Shown here one piece after another: positions 1-7,794 of a stretch of 32,664 bases of DNA (its first letter is position 1; every line of letters starts with the position of its first letter). The notes under the pieces are model-generated. The model was not told the DNA's origin, did no database searches, and saw only the letters and a program-made list of their open reading frames with translations. A program made the translations under genes and the position numbers. This DNA comes from an uncultured Rhodospirillales bacterium (GTDB lineage: Bacteria; Pseudomonadota; Alphaproteobacteria; Acetobacterales; Acetobacteraceae): the NCBI GenBank assembly GCA_903927465.1, contig CAIYMY010000059.1:1-32664 (forward strand), given 5' to 3'.

Positions 1-344
1 ATCGGACGATGCTGCGCATCATCCGCAACCTTCTGAAGCAGCTTGAATTCAACAATGTTGATGAAGCTGTGGATGGGCAGGAAGCCTTGGCCAAGCTGCG
101 CGCGGGCAATTTTGGGCTCGTGATCAGCGATTGGAACATGGTGCCCATGACTGGGCTTGACCTGCTCAAGGAAGTGCGAGCGGATCAGCGTCTGAAAGAC
201 ATGCCATTCATCATGATCACCGCCGAAAGCAAGACCGAAAACGTTGTGGCTGCCAAGCAGGCCGGCGTTTCCAATTACATCGTGAAGCCCTTCAACGCTG
301 AGACGCTTCGCGAAAAGATCGAAAAGGTGCTGGTCCATGCCTGA
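1..344 (+). CDS. cheY: CheY-like response regulator, 5' truncated by window edge
   Basis: Single-domain chemotaxis receiver that, when phosphorylated, would bind the flagellar switch and alter rotation. The reading frame is open to the window edge, so the true start and the N-terminal acidic pocket lie outside; the first in-window ATG at 9 is internal. Visible receiver landmarks are the phosphoacceptor Asp in LVISDWNM, the Thr of the IMITAES strand and the Lys of the YIVKPF segment. The N-terminal stretch [13 protein letters not shown] is typical of stand-alone CheY rather than of a DNA-binding regulator, and the protein ends directly after the receiver. Its last 8 bp overlap the cheZ start, so the two are probably translationally coupled. 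Confidence 0.93.
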   Translation, partial: RTMLRIIRNLLKQLEFNNVDEAVDGQEALAKLRAGNFGLVISDWNMVPMTGLDLLKEVRADQRLKDMPFIMITAESKTENVVAAKQAGVSNYIVKPFNAETLREKIEKVLVHA

Positions 345-951
345 CGGAACCCCCCAAGGGCCGGAAGGTGACCGGATTGAGGCAACGGTACGCGCTGTGC
401 TGACAACCATGGCGGGCGATTTGACCGCCAAGGAATCCGCCCTGCTGGCCGAACTGGAAGGGCTTGGGCGCACCATCGCGCGTGCCAAGGCCGAAATCGC
501 CGCCCTCAAGGTCGAAGATATTCGCGACGCGCATATCCCCTCGGCCACTGATGAATTGGATGCCATCGTCGAACATACGGCGCATGCGACCAATGAAATC
601 CTGGATTGCTGCGAAACGCTGGAGCAGTTGCAATCCGAATTATCCGGCGAAGCGGCGGACAAGTTGCAAGGTGCGGTCACTCGGATATACGAAGCCTGTT
701 CCTTTCAGGACATCACCGGGCAGCGGATTGGCAAGGTTGTGACAGCTCTCAAGGCTATTGAAGGCAGGATTGCATCGGTGGTTTCCGCCGCCAGCGGCAT
801 GCCGGGCCCCAATGCCGCCCTGGCGCCGGCTGCCGCGCCCGCGCATGATAATAAGCGTACCGAAGGCGAAAAGCTTGCCAATGGTCCGCAGCTTCCTGGT
901 GCTGGCGTTTCGCAAAGCGAAATTGACCGGCTTTTGGCGAGCTTCGATTGA
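337..951 (+). CDS. cheZ: CheZ-family CheY-P phosphatase
   Basis: Predicted 204-residue phosphatase that would end the chemotaxis signal by dephosphorylating CheY-P. The central part is a long helical hairpin (about residues 20-150). The catalytic signature FQDITGQ is present, with Asp125 and Gln129 matching the acidic residue and catalytic Gln of enteric CheZ (FQDLTGQ). After a low-complexity Ala/Pro linker (about 150-185) the protein ends in [15 protein letters not shown], which resembles the C-terminal CheY-binding peptide of CheZ. The ATG at 337 overlaps the end of cheY, and the stop overlaps the next start, so the three genes read as one operon. The product is close to the family's usual length. 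Adjacency to CheY strengthens the call. Confidence 0.88.
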   Translation: MPDGTPQGPEGDRIEATVRAVLTTMAGDLTAKESALLAELEGLGRTIARAKAEIAALKVEDIRDAHIPSATDELDAIVEHTAHATNEILDCCETLEQLQSELSGEAADKLQGAVTRIYEACSFQDITGQRIGKVVTALKAIEGRIASVVSAASGMPGPNAALAPAAAPAHDNKRTEGEKLANGPQLPGAGVSQSEIDRLLASFD

Positions 952-3900
952 TGCGCCTTGCGGGTGCCTTGCTGATGATCTGGATCGCCTTGGGCGTTCC
1001 GGCTTTTGCGCAGCAGGCACCCGCTGTCGGTCTAAGGGTCGGGAGCCACCCGACCTATGGCCGGGTGGTGATGGATTGGCCCGAAGCGGTGACTTATCGG
1101 GCGGAGGAATCAGGTAATCGACTGATCCTCCGCTTTGATGCGCCGGCGCGATACGACCTTTCAGGCGCCTTGCGACTGCCCAAGAATGTTGAAAGCTTAT
1201 CGGCGATTGATGGCGGGATCGTGCTGCAAGCCCCGCCCGGGACACGGTTTCGGCATTATCGGCTGGGCAATCGCGTGGTGATTGATGTGCTGGATGGGGC
1301 CGAGGCCGGCACCACCGCGCCACCGGCCGGGGCTGTATCCCCCCCGGCAATAATCGCCGCGCAGCCAAGTCCGGCCGCAGCGCCGCCGTCCACCACCGTG
1401 GCGCCACCGACGCAAGCCAGGGCAGCACCGCCCGCCACGCCAGCCGCGCGGCCGCCCCCCACGGCACCACCGCCACGAGAGGCCACACCCCAGACAAGCC
1501 CGGCTGCTACCGCATCCGCCCCGGCCCTTTCCGCGGCGGATGTTTCGCGTCCCGGGCCGGGGCCAAATGCGGGGCCCACACCCCAGCCTGCCCATGCTGG
1601 AACACCCATGCCACCCGCAGCCGCGCCGCCTGCTACACCTGCACAGGCGCAGCCTGCTCCTTTGGCGCAGCCACTGGTTGTGGTACCGCCCCGGCGCACC
1701 ACGCAGGTTGGACTGCTGCCGGAAGGGCGAGCCATTTCGCTTGATCTAGGGGCAGAAGCCTCCGCCGCTGTCTTCCGCCATGGCGATTGGGTGATTGCCG
1801 TTTTTGACAAGCCCGAGGCGCTGGACCTTTCTCAATTGCAGGGCAGCGCCATTTTCCGCGGTATGGAGACACGCCAGACCGGCGATACCACCATTCTCCA
1901 ATTGCGCCTTGCCGCACCCGGCACGCTCCGCCCACGGCGAGAGGGCAATGCCTGGGTGATGGAAGCCTTCCGCGACGCGGTTGAAGCCAATCGCGCACTG
2001 ACCGCCATAACGCCGGAATTGGATCAGGGGCCGCCGGTAAGGCTAGTGCTGCGCGCAGCACGCCCGGGCCGCAGCGTGACTGTGCTTGATCCCGAAACCG
2101 GCAGCCCGCTTCTGGTTGGCACCCTGCGGGAAGCCGGGCAAGCGGTTGCCATTGGCCGGCGCCAGCCAGAATTCCAACTACTGCCCGCCATGCTCGGCGT
2201 CGCGGTGCTCCCCAAAGGGGACAACATCCAACTGCGCGCGCTGAATGATCGCTTCATTCTGCAAGCCTCCGGGATGGATTCTCTGCGGCTTGGCGGGGAT
2301 GCGGGGCGGGAGCCACTGGCCGAGGCCGCGACGCTCAGCCGCATCATGGATTTGCCTTCAGCCAATGCCGCGACACTTTTGGAAAGGCTGCGCACAGCCT
2401 CATCCAATATCGCCGCGGCAGGGCCGCTTGGCCGTTCTGAGGCGCGGCGCGACGCGGCGGAAACGCTGCTTGCCCTTGGCATGGCGCAGGAAGCCCAGGC
2501 CATGGCCACCGTTGCTTTGCAGGAAGACCCGCGCGCCGGGGCCGATGCTCGGCTTGTGATGGTACAAGCCGCCGCTGCTCTGGTCGCGGGGCGTGAGGCC
2601 GAGGCGCGGCAGCTTGAAAACACGCAAATGCCATCAAGCGATGAAACCACGCTTTGGCGCGGTTTTCTGGCCGCTGCGCGGGGCGATCACGCTGTGGCCG
2701 GCCCTGCAATTGCTGCCAGCCTCCCGCTTTTGCTTTCTTATCCAAAGCCGCTGGCCCAGCGGCTGATCCCAATCGCCCTGGAAAGCCTTGCGGCGGCCGG
2801 TGAATTGACCGCAGCCAACCGCTTGGGTGACTCCGATCCGGACAACCCCAGCCTGCACTTTGCCCGCGGCATGATTGCCGAAGCCGATGGCCGGATCGAT
2901 GATGCGCTGACAGCCTATCGTCAGGCGATCCAGGGTCGTGACCGCTTGCGACGCGCACGTGCGATCAGACGCAGCGTGGAATTGCGCTTGGCTGTGGGGC
3001 AGCTTGATGCTGCCGGCGCCACGGCCGAATTGGAAGCAGCACTCTTTGCGTGGCGCGGCGACACGGACGAGCTGAATGCTCGCATCCGCCTTGCCGAATT
3101 GCAGCGCGAAGCAGGCAATGGTCGTGCGGCTTTTGAATTGCTCCAGGAAACTCATCGCTTCTTCCCGGAGCGCGAGACTGATCTGCGCCCGCATCTGCGC
3201 GCCGCCTTTGCCGCAGCGCTGCAAAGCGCGCCCCCCTTGAACGCCGCCGCTTTCTATGATGCGCATCCGGAATTCCTACCGGAGGATGAGGCGGGCATCC
3301 GTTCCGTGCTTGCCCTGGCGGATCGGCTGGCCGCGCTTGACTTGGTTGATCGGGCTTCGGCCGTGCTGCGTGACGCGCTGGGGCGTCTGACTGATCCGGC
3401 GGCGCGCAAGCCCGTCAGCACCAAGCTTGCAGCCTTGCGCCTTTCGGAAGGCGACTCCCCAGGGGCGCTGGCCGCCTTGGATGCGGCCGCCGATGGCAGC
3501 GCCGAGGAGCTTGAACGCACCATTCTGCGCGGGCGCGCCCTTGCGCGCGCAGGAAATCGTCGCGTCGCCGAAGGAGTGCTTTCCGAACTTGGGAATGATG
3601 GGGCAGAGGCGCTCGCGGAAATTCGCGCCGAGGTACAGGATTGGGCAGGCGCTGCCTCAGCCATGCTTCAACATATTGACGCCAAGATTCCGCCCGCGCC
3701 TGCGCCGCTCAGCCCAGCGATGCGGCGTGATTTGGCGCGCGCGGCGGCCTATGCGGCGATGGGCAATGACACCAACGCGCTGGCGCAACTTCGCGATAAC
3801 TATGGCGCACGGATGCAGGGTGGGCCGCTGGCGGAAGCCTTCACGCTGCTGACGGGCGAATCGCTGCGCGGCGTGCAGGATTTGCCGCGGCTGCAACGCG

Positions 3901-3971
3901 AAATCACCCAATTACGCCTGCTGCCGCAAAGATTGGGCGGGTTGAACACTACCGCGCCGCCGCGGCGGTAA
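951..3971 (+). CDS. Large exported TPR-type protein with AMIN-like N-terminus, function unknown
   Basis: Encodes 1006 residues from the ATG at 951, whose A is also the last base of the cheZ stop (TGATG); a TTG one codon earlier is less likely. Residues 1-20 look like a Sec signal peptide ending AFA-QQ. Residues about 25-112 form a beta-rich module (RVGSHPTYGRVVMDW, then VVIDVLD) resembling AMIN-type envelope-binding domains. Residues about 117-248 are a Pro/Ala-rich linker. Residues about 252-345 look like a second similar beta module. From about 472 to the end the protein is Ala/Leu-rich helical, with TPR-like periodicity such as ALTAYRQAI. I infer a periplasmic scaffold. Its position after cheY-cheZ suggests a motility or polar envelope role, but no specific function can be assigned. 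Confidence 0.8.
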   Translation: MRLAGALLMIWIALGVPAFAQQAPAVGLRVGSHPTYGRVVMDWPEAVTYRAEESGNRLILRFDAPARYDLSGALRLPKNVESLSAIDGGIVLQAPPGTRFRHYRLGNRVVIDVLDGAEAGTTAPPAGAVSPPAIIAAQPSPAAAPPSTTVAPPTQARAAPPATPAARPPPTAPPPREATPQTSPAATASAPALSAADVSRPGPGPNAGPTPQPAHAGTPMPPAAAPPATPAQAQPAPLAQPLVVVPPRRTTQVGLLPEGRAISLDLGAEASAAVFRHGDWVIAVFDKPEALDLSQLQGSAIFRGMETRQTGDTTILQLRLAAPGTLRPRREGNAWVMEAFRDAVEANRALTAITPELDQGPPVRLVLRAARPGRSVTVLDPETGSPLLVGTLREAGQAVAIGRRQPEFQLLPAMLGVAVLPKGDNIQLRALNDRFILQASGMDSLRLGGDAGREPLAEAATLSRIMDLPSANAATLLERLRTASSNIAAAGPLGRSEARRDAAETLLALGMAQEAQAMATVALQEDPRAGADARLVMVQAAAALVAGREAEARQLENTQMPSSDETTLWRGFLAAARGDHAVAGPAIAASLPLLLSYPKPLAQRLIPIALESLAAAGELTAANRLGDSDPDNPSLHFARGMIAEADGRIDDALTAYRQAIQGRDRLRRARAIRRSVELRLAVGQLDAAGATAELEAALFAWRGDTDELNARIRLAELQREAGNGRAAFELLQETHRFFPERETDLRPHLRAAFAAALQSAPPLNAAAFYDAHPEFLPEDEAGIRSVLALADRLAALDLVDRASAVLRDALGRLTDPAARKPVSTKLAALRLSEGDSPGALAALDAAADGSAEELERTILRGRALARAGNRRVAEGVLSELGNDGAEALAEIRAEVQDWAGAASAMLQHIDAKIPPAPAPLSPAMRRDLARAAAYAAMGNDTNALAQLRDNYGARMQGGPLAEAFTLLTGESLRGVQDLPRLQREITQLRLLPQRLGGLNTTAPPRR

Positions 3972-3979
3972 AGTTTTTT
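3952..3979 (+). terminator. Possible intrinsic terminator after the TPR gene
   Basis: The last codons of the TPR gene contain overlapping GC palindromes: CCGCG-CCGC-CGCGG at 3952-3965 and CCGCCGCGGCGG at 3957-3968. They are followed by TAAAG and a run of six T at 3974-3979. A short strong GC stem before a T run is the classic intrinsic terminator layout. The stem lies inside the coding end and two foldings compete. It would separate the chemotaxis operon from speD. Confidence 0.45.
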
Positions 3980-4075
3980 GCCGATAGGGCTACTAGCCAG
4001 AAATTTCATAATCGAAATTGCGGTTTTCCCTTGCATATCCTTCCCGCTTGCCCCATATGCCCGCGCTGTTGACCT

Positions 4076-4092
4076 GATCAGATATTCTGATC
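4076..4092. promoter_or_regulatory. Perfect 17-bp palindrome upstream of speD
   Basis: GATCAGA-TAT-TCTGATC is a perfect inverted repeat (7-bp arms, 3-bp centre) that ends 35 bp before the speD ATG. It lies in the 156-bp gap between the TPR gene and speD, so it could be an operator for a dimeric repressor or a small hairpin in the speD leader. A TTGACC sequence lies just upstream at 4069-4074, but I see no convincing -10 element at the right distance. Confidence 0.45.
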
Positions 4093-4127
4093 GCCCTGGT
4101 CATCTGCTGGCTGGAAGGAGCCCTGCT

Positions 4128-4586
4128 ATGGAAGCTCTCGTCCAACCGGGGATGGTCTCGGATTTGCCGAGCGACACCCGGAATATTGACGATGACATCT
4201 CGGCCCATGCCGAGAAGGATTATTTCGTTCAGCGTGACGGTGTGCGCTACGCCGGGACGCATCTGATCGTGGATCTTTGGGGGGCGACCAATCTGGATGA
4301 CCCCAGCCATATAGATGCGGTGTTGCGTGAAGGCGCGCTCGCCACTGGGGCGACGATCCTGCATGGGCATTTCCATCATTTCTCGCCTAATGGTGGGGTA
4401 TCCGGCGTGCTGGTGCTGGCGGAAAGCCATGTGTCCATCCACACTTGGCCGGAACGCGATTACGCCGCGCTCGATATTTTCGTCTGCGGCGAATGCGATC
4501 CCTATAAGGCGATCCCGGCGCTCAAGCGCGGCTTCCTGCCGGAACGCGTACAGCTTGCCGAACATAAGCGCGGCCTAATCGGCTGA
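4128..4586 (+). CDS. speD: S-adenosylmethionine decarboxylase proenzyme
   Basis: Pyruvoyl enzyme that decarboxylates S-adenosylmethionine to supply the aminopropyl donor for spermidine synthesis. The 152-residue product has the small bacterial (Thermotoga-type) form. The self-cleavage site is Glu99-Ser100 in LAESHVSIHTWPER, so Ser100 would become the pyruvoyl group. His105 and Cys120 (FVCGE) match the conserved processing and catalytic residues. I chose the ATG at 4128 because GGAAGGAG lies 7 bases upstream; the frame stays open to 3978 but that extension is not typical. The gene directly precedes speE, giving the complete last two steps of spermidine formation. Cytoplasmic. Confidence 0.94.
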   Translation: MEALVQPGMVSDLPSDTRNIDDDISAHAEKDYFVQRDGVRYAGTHLIVDLWGATNLDDPSHIDAVLREGALATGATILHGHFHHFSPNGGVSGVLVLAESHVSIHTWPERDYAALDIFVCGECDPYKAIPALKRGFLPERVQLAEHKRGLIG

Positions 4587-4610
4587 GCCCATTTCGATAT
4601 CGTTTTGATG

Positions 4611-4640
4611 GGGCCGGGTGGCAACGCCCGGCCCTTCTTC
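4611..4640 (+). terminator. GC-rich hairpin between speD and speE
   Basis: GGGCCGGG (4611-4618) and CCCGGCCC (4627-4634) form a perfect 8-bp stem with an 8-base loop, followed by TTCTTC. It lies 24 bp after the speD stop and shortly before the speE ribosome binding site. It could be a weak terminator or attenuator that lowers speE relative to speD, or an RNA-stabilising hairpin. The U tract is short and interrupted. Confidence 0.5.
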
Positions 4641-4657
4641 ATGAATGAGGTGCCGCC

Positions 4658-5527
4658 ATGGCGACCGATAGCTGGATCAATGAAACCCTTTACGCCGCCT
4701 GGGGCCAACGCTTCCGTGTGAAGCGCGAATTGGCGCGGGTGCAATCGGATTTTCAGGACATTGTCGTCTTTGAAAGCGAAACCCATGGCCGGGTGATGCT
4801 GCTGGATGGCGTAGTGCAGATCACCGAAGGCGATGAATTCGTCTATCAGGAAATGATCACCCATGTGCCCATCCTGGCCCATGGCGCGGCCAAGCGCGTA
4901 CTGATCATCGGCGCGGGCGATGGCGGCGTTCTCAAGCGCGTGCTTCAGCATCGCGGCGTCGAAAAAGCCGTGATGGTGGAAATTGATGGCGAAGTGGTGC
5001 GGCTTGCCAAGGAATTCCTGCCGACCATCGGTGGCAATGCCTGGAATGATCCGCGCGCCGCGGTGATCATTGGCGATGGCATTGATTATGTGCGTGCCGC
5101 GCCCGCCGAAAGCTTTGATGTGATCATCGTGGACAGCACCGACCCGATCGGCGTTGGTGAGGCACTTTTCACCGATGAATTCTACGCCAATGCGGCGCGC
5201 ATCCTCTCGCCGCGCGGCTTGATCGTCAATCAATGCGGTGTGCCCTTCATGCAAGCCGATGAATTGCACGAAACATCGCGCCGTCGCGCGAAATCCTTCC
5301 CGGATAATTGGGCCTATCTGGCCGCGGTGCCGACCTATGTTGGTGGCTTCATGACGCTGGGCTGGGCGGCAAAGGATGCGTCGTGCCGCGCGGTCGCCAC
5401 TGATGAAATTCGCCACCGAGCGGAAGCTTCCGGTATCCTTGGCACCACGCGCTATTGGACTCCGGAAATGCACACCGGCGCCTTCAACCTTCCGCCCTAT
5501 ATCGCGGAAAATCTTCCCGGCGCCTAA
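4658..5527 (+). CDS. speE: Spermidine synthase (polyamine aminopropyltransferase)
   Basis: Transfers the aminopropyl group from decarboxylated S-adenosylmethionine to putrescine, giving spermidine. The 289-residue protein has an N-terminal beta domain (about 1-60, with MLLDGVVQITEGDE), the YQEMITHVP substrate-binding segment (63-71), a nucleotide-binding GAGDGGV loop (85-91; the family usually has GGGDGG), the acidic VEID at 107-110, and the catalytic Asp159 in IIVDSTDP. GAGG-type spacing (ATGAGG ending about 7 bases before the ATG) supports the start. It pairs with speD immediately upstream, with a hairpin between them. It is convergent with fliP, only 13 bp away. Confidence 0.95.
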   Translation: MATDSWINETLYAAWGQRFRVKRELARVQSDFQDIVVFESETHGRVMLLDGVVQITEGDEFVYQEMITHVPILAHGAAKRVLIIGAGDGGVLKRVLQHRGVEKAVMVEIDGEVVRLAKEFLPTIGGNAWNDPRAAVIIGDGIDYVRAAPAESFDVIIVDSTDPIGVGEALFTDEFYANAARILSPRGLIVNQCGVPFMQADELHETSRRRAKSFPDNWAYLAAVPTYVGGFMTLGWAAKDASCRAVATDEIRHRAEASGILGTTRYWTPEMHTGAFNLPPYIAENLPGA

Positions 5528-5536
5528 ATGTTGCGG

Positions 5537-5558
5537 GGCTTCAACTCAAGTTGAAGCC
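5537..5558. terminator. Symmetric hairpin between convergent speE and fliP
   Basis: GGCTTCAAC (5537-5545), loop TCAA and GTTGAAGCC (5550-5558) make a perfect 9-bp stem. It covers the last codons and stop of fliP and begins 10 bp after the speE stop. As the stem reads the same on both strands it could act for both transcripts, but neither strand has a proper U tract. Confidence 0.4.
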
Positions 5559-6290
5559 TTGCACCAGGCTGCCTGAAACGAGGCGCCAGCCATCCACGAG
5601 CACGAAAAAGATCAGCTTGAAGGGCAGCGCCACGACGGATGGCGGCAGCATCATCATACCAAGCGACATCAGAATGCTCGCGATCACCATATCAATGACC
5701 AGGAAGGGCAGGAAAAGCAGGAAGCCGATTTCAAAGGCGCGCTTCAATTCACCCACGATGAAGGCAGGGATCAGAGCGCGCCAGGGAGTCTCAGCCGGAT
5801 TCGTGACTGCCTGTATGCCCCCCATATCCATGAAGAGCACCAGATCATCTTCGCGAATATTGGCCACCATGAAAAGGCGAAAGGGTTGTGCCGCCGTTTC
5901 CAGCCCGGCCAATTCGGAAATCCGCCCCTCGGTCATCGGTACAATGCCCTGCGTCCAAGATGCCTCAAACACCGGTTGCATGACGAAGAAGGTGAGGAAC
6001 AGCGCAAGCCCGATCAGCACCGGATTGGGCGGAATGCCAGGCGCGCCGATGGCGCTTCGCAGCAATGACAGCACTATGATTATGCGTGCGAAGGCGGTCG
6101 CCATCACCAGCAGGGAAGGTGCCAGGGAAAGCAGACCAATCAGTGCGGTCAACTGCACCAGCCGCGCCGTGGCCCCCGGCTGTCCTGTCTGACCAAGGTC
6201 AATTGAAACACTCTGGGCCAAAGCCACGCCGACAGGCAGCGCCAGTAAAGCAAGGCCGCCAAGGACCCAAAAAACTATTCTACGACTCAT
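5541..6290 (-). CDS. fliP: Flagellar export gate protein FliP
   Basis: Core membrane component of the flagellar type III export gate, built with FliQ and FliR. The 249-residue product starts with a cleavable-looking signal segment (MSRRIVFWVLGGLALLALP...ALA). The conserved FliP block follows: AFARIIIVLSLLR, a transmembrane helix ending FFVMQPVF, the periplasmic region, then LIPAFIVGELKRAFEIGFL and the C-terminal VIASILMSLGMMMLPP helices. The start at 6290 is chosen because it makes an ATGA overlap with the fliO stop; the frame is open 15 codons further upstream. Third gene of the minus-strand trio orf103-fliO-fliP. Its end forms a hairpin facing speE. Confidence 0.96.
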   Translation of the reverse strand: MSRRIVFWVLGGLALLALPVGVALAQSVSIDLGQTGQPGATARLVQLTALIGLLSLAPSLLVMATAFARIIIVLSLLRSAIGAPGIPPNPVLIGLALFLTFFVMQPVFEASWTQGIVPMTEGRISELAGLETAAQPFRLFMVANIREDDLVLFMDMGGIQAVTNPAETPWRALIPAFIVGELKRAFEIGFLLFLPFLVIDMVIASILMSLGMMMLPPSVVALPFKLIFFVLVDGWRLVSGSLVQGFNLS

Positions 6291-6565
6291 GGCTGGGGCG
6301 GTTCCTCGTTTTTGGACGGCAGCCAGCCCAGGCATAGATCCTGTGGCCCGCCGGTCAGCAATAGCACTTCTCGCCCATCACAGCGCAGGATGATCAGGCG
6401 CCGGCGCGCATCCAGCGCCAGCACTTCTTGCAATTTCAGGCGCTGCCCGCCTGTCTGAGGGGCCAGGCCCGTGGCGCGCAGCAACCGCGCCAGCAGCAAT
6501 ATCAGCCCCAGGACGAAAATCAGCGCGACCCCGGCAGTGAGCCAATTGGCAAGGCTAAGGGTCAT
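6287..6565 (-). CDS. fliO: Flagellar biosynthesis protein FliO
   Basis: Small membrane protein that helps FliP assemble into the export gate. The 92 residues comprise one N-terminal transmembrane helix (about 6-27, LTAGVALIFVLGLILLLARLL) followed by a short cytoplasmic beta domain with LKLQEVLALDARRRLIILRCDGREVLLL, typical of FliO. It is short but within the family range. It overlaps its neighbours on both sides by ATGA junctions, which argues for tight translational coupling with fliP. Sequence conservation in this family is low, so the call depends on topology plus its place before fliP. Confidence 0.9.
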   Translation of the reverse strand: MTLSLANWLTAGVALIFVLGLILLLARLLRATGLAPQTGGQRLKLQEVLALDARRRLIILRCDGREVLLLTGGPQDLCLGWLPSKNEEPPQP

Positions 6566-6873
6566 GGCCGATCCCCTACATTATTTGGCCGTGGCAGGGC
6601 TCGTGGCAGGGCTGCCTGTAAGCTTTCGACCTGCGCAAGCAAGACTACCAGATTGCGCCGCAGCGCCGGGGCCATGGCCGGGGGTGCGGCCTCAGCCGCG
6701 GCACAAAGCCGGGCAATTTCGGCATCCAGTCCGGTAAGATCGAGCGTACAACCCTCGGCAAGACTTGCCTCCGCCTGGGTCAGGCTTTCCCCCATGGCCT
6801 TAATGGCAGCAAGAACCGCCATCCCATGGCGGCTCGCTTCCGCGCCCGCGCTATGTTCTAAATCCGTGTTCAT
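6562..6873 (-). CDS. Small helical protein of unknown function, first gene of the fliO-fliP operon
   Basis: Encodes 103 residues from the ATG at 6873; the frame is open upstream to 7041, but that part would run through the flgB start and looks non-coding. The product is Ala/Leu-rich, probably all helical and without membrane segments or signal peptide (MAVLAAIKAMGESLTQAEASL, then ALRRNLVVLLAQVESLQAAL). Its stop overlaps the fliO start (ATGA), so it is very likely a real flagellar gene. Length and composition would suit an export chaperone of the FlgN/FliT kind, but I see no motif that proves this. No strong Shine-Dalgarno precedes the start. Confidence 0.65.
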   Translation of the reverse strand: MNTDLEHSAGAEASRHGMAVLAAIKAMGESLTQAEASLAEGCTLDLTGLDAEIARLCAAAEAAPPAMAPALRRNLVVLLAQVESLQAALPRALPRPNNVGDRP

Positions 6874-6945
6874 TGGGCTATCCAACAGGTTCGGTGGAAA
6901 AAAACCATTAGAAAATGTTGTAACAAGACGCTTTTTAACGCATTT

Positions 6946-6960
6946 TGGCCCGCAACGTGC
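6946..6960 (+). promoter_or_regulatory. Sigma-54-like -24/-12 sequence before flgB (doubtful)
   Basis: TGGCCCGCAACGTGC has the GG-N10-GC spacing of a sigma-54 promoter, with two mismatches to TGGCACG-N4-TTGC. It sits in the 99-bp divergent gap between orf103 and flgB. The predicted transcript would begin at about 6972, one base before the flgB ATG, leaving out the AAGGAT ribosome binding site at 6961-6966. That makes it doubtful unless the mRNA is leaderless. Nothing else recognisable was seen in the gap. Confidence 0.25.
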
Positions 6961-6972
6961 AAGGATAGGTTC

Positions 6973-7371
6973 ATGGACCCGACCAAAACCGGACTGATTG
7001 CCCTTGCCGAACAGCGGTTGCGCTGGACGGAAGCGCGCCAACGCGTACTAGCGCAGAATATCTCCAATGCGGATACGCCCAATTACCGGCCTTCCGATAT
7101 GCAGCCCTTCGCCAAGGTGCTGTCCGGCAAGCTCACGGAAAAGCAGATGGTGGCAACCAATGCCAATCATTTGCATGGCTCGCGGCAGCAGGATGGCCGC
7201 ACGCTCAAGGAACGTATCTCCGCCAATCGTGACCCAAGCGGAAATGCCGTGTCCCTTGAACGCGAAGCGCTGCGCGTTGCCGATACCGATTCTGCCCATG
7301 CCACCGCGCTTTCAGTGCGTCGGCGCTACATGAGCATGTTCATGACCGCCCTTGGGCGGAACCAGTCTTAA
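6973..7371 (+). CDS. flgB: Flagellar proximal rod protein FlgB
   Basis: Axial rod subunit next to the MS ring, exported by the flagellar type III system. The 132-residue product carries the rod/hook N-terminal signature RQRVLAQNISNADTPNYRPSD (about residues 23-43) in helical context and a C-terminal helix. The length fits FlgB (about 130). AAGGAT lies 6 bases before the ATG. First gene of a seven-gene plus-strand operon that continues with flgC 15 bp downstream. Confidence 0.96.
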   Translation: MDPTKTGLIALAEQRLRWTEARQRVLAQNISNADTPNYRPSDMQPFAKVLSGKLTEKQMVATNANHLHGSRQQDGRTLKERISANRDPSGNAVSLEREALRVADTDSAHATALSVRRRYMSMFMTALGRNQS

Positions 7372-7386
7372 GAAGGGCGCTGAGCC

Positions 7387-7794
7387 ATGGAACTTGATCG
7401 CGCAATGCGCATTGCGGCGGCTGGGATGGATGTGCAGACCTCTCGGTTGCGCGTGGTGGCGGAAAACTTGGCCAATCGCGACACCACGTCGGAAGTGGCG
7501 GGAGGAGACCCGTTTCGCCGCAAGAACGTGACCTTTGCCAATCGCTTTGACCGTGCGCTGGGGGCCAATACCATCCGGGTCGCCCGCGTTGGCACAACCA
7601 AGGGCGAATTTCCCACGCGTCATGATCCGAACCATCCGGCCGCCAATGCCCAGGGCTATGTGAAGACGCCGAATGTGAATTCCACCATCGAAACGATGGA
7701 TATGCGCGAAGCCCAGCGCAGCTACAGCGCCAATCTTTCGGTGCTGGAAGTCAGCCGCGGCATGTTGACCCGCACTATTGAGGCGATGCGCTAA
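7387..7794 (+). CDS. flgC: Flagellar proximal rod protein FlgC
   Basis: Second proximal rod subunit, 135 residues. The N-terminus IAAAGMDVQTSRLRVVAENLANRDTT is the family signature (with ANRDTT in place of the common ANANT/ANADS), and the C-terminal helix contains the usual MDMREAQRSYSANLSVLE. The phrase GYVKTPNVN is also characteristic of FlgC. AGAAGGG precedes the ATG at good distance. The stop codon overlaps the fliE start by one base (TAATG), so the two are coupled. Confidence 0.96.
   Translation: MELDRAMRIAAAGMDVQTSRLRVVAENLANRDTTSEVAGGDPFRRKNVTFANRFDRALGANTIRVARVGTTKGEFPTRHDPNHPAANAQGYVKTPNVNSTIETMDMREAQRSYSANLSVLEVSRGMLTRTIEAMR

Noticed and set aside
640-1497. 285-residue minus-strand frame opposite cheZ and the TPR gene
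   Set aside because: Crosses the boundary of two supported genes and has the Arg/Pro-rich composition of a shadow frame.
4502-5473. 323-residue minus-strand frame opposite speE
   Set aside because: Lies fully antisense to the well-supported speE and the end of speD and shows His-rich composition typical of reverse-frame translation of GC-rich genes.
6946-6960. Sigma-54 promoter as the main flgB promoter
   Set aside because: Spacing is right, but transcription would begin one base before the ATG and exclude the Shine-Dalgarno; kept only as a doubtful site.
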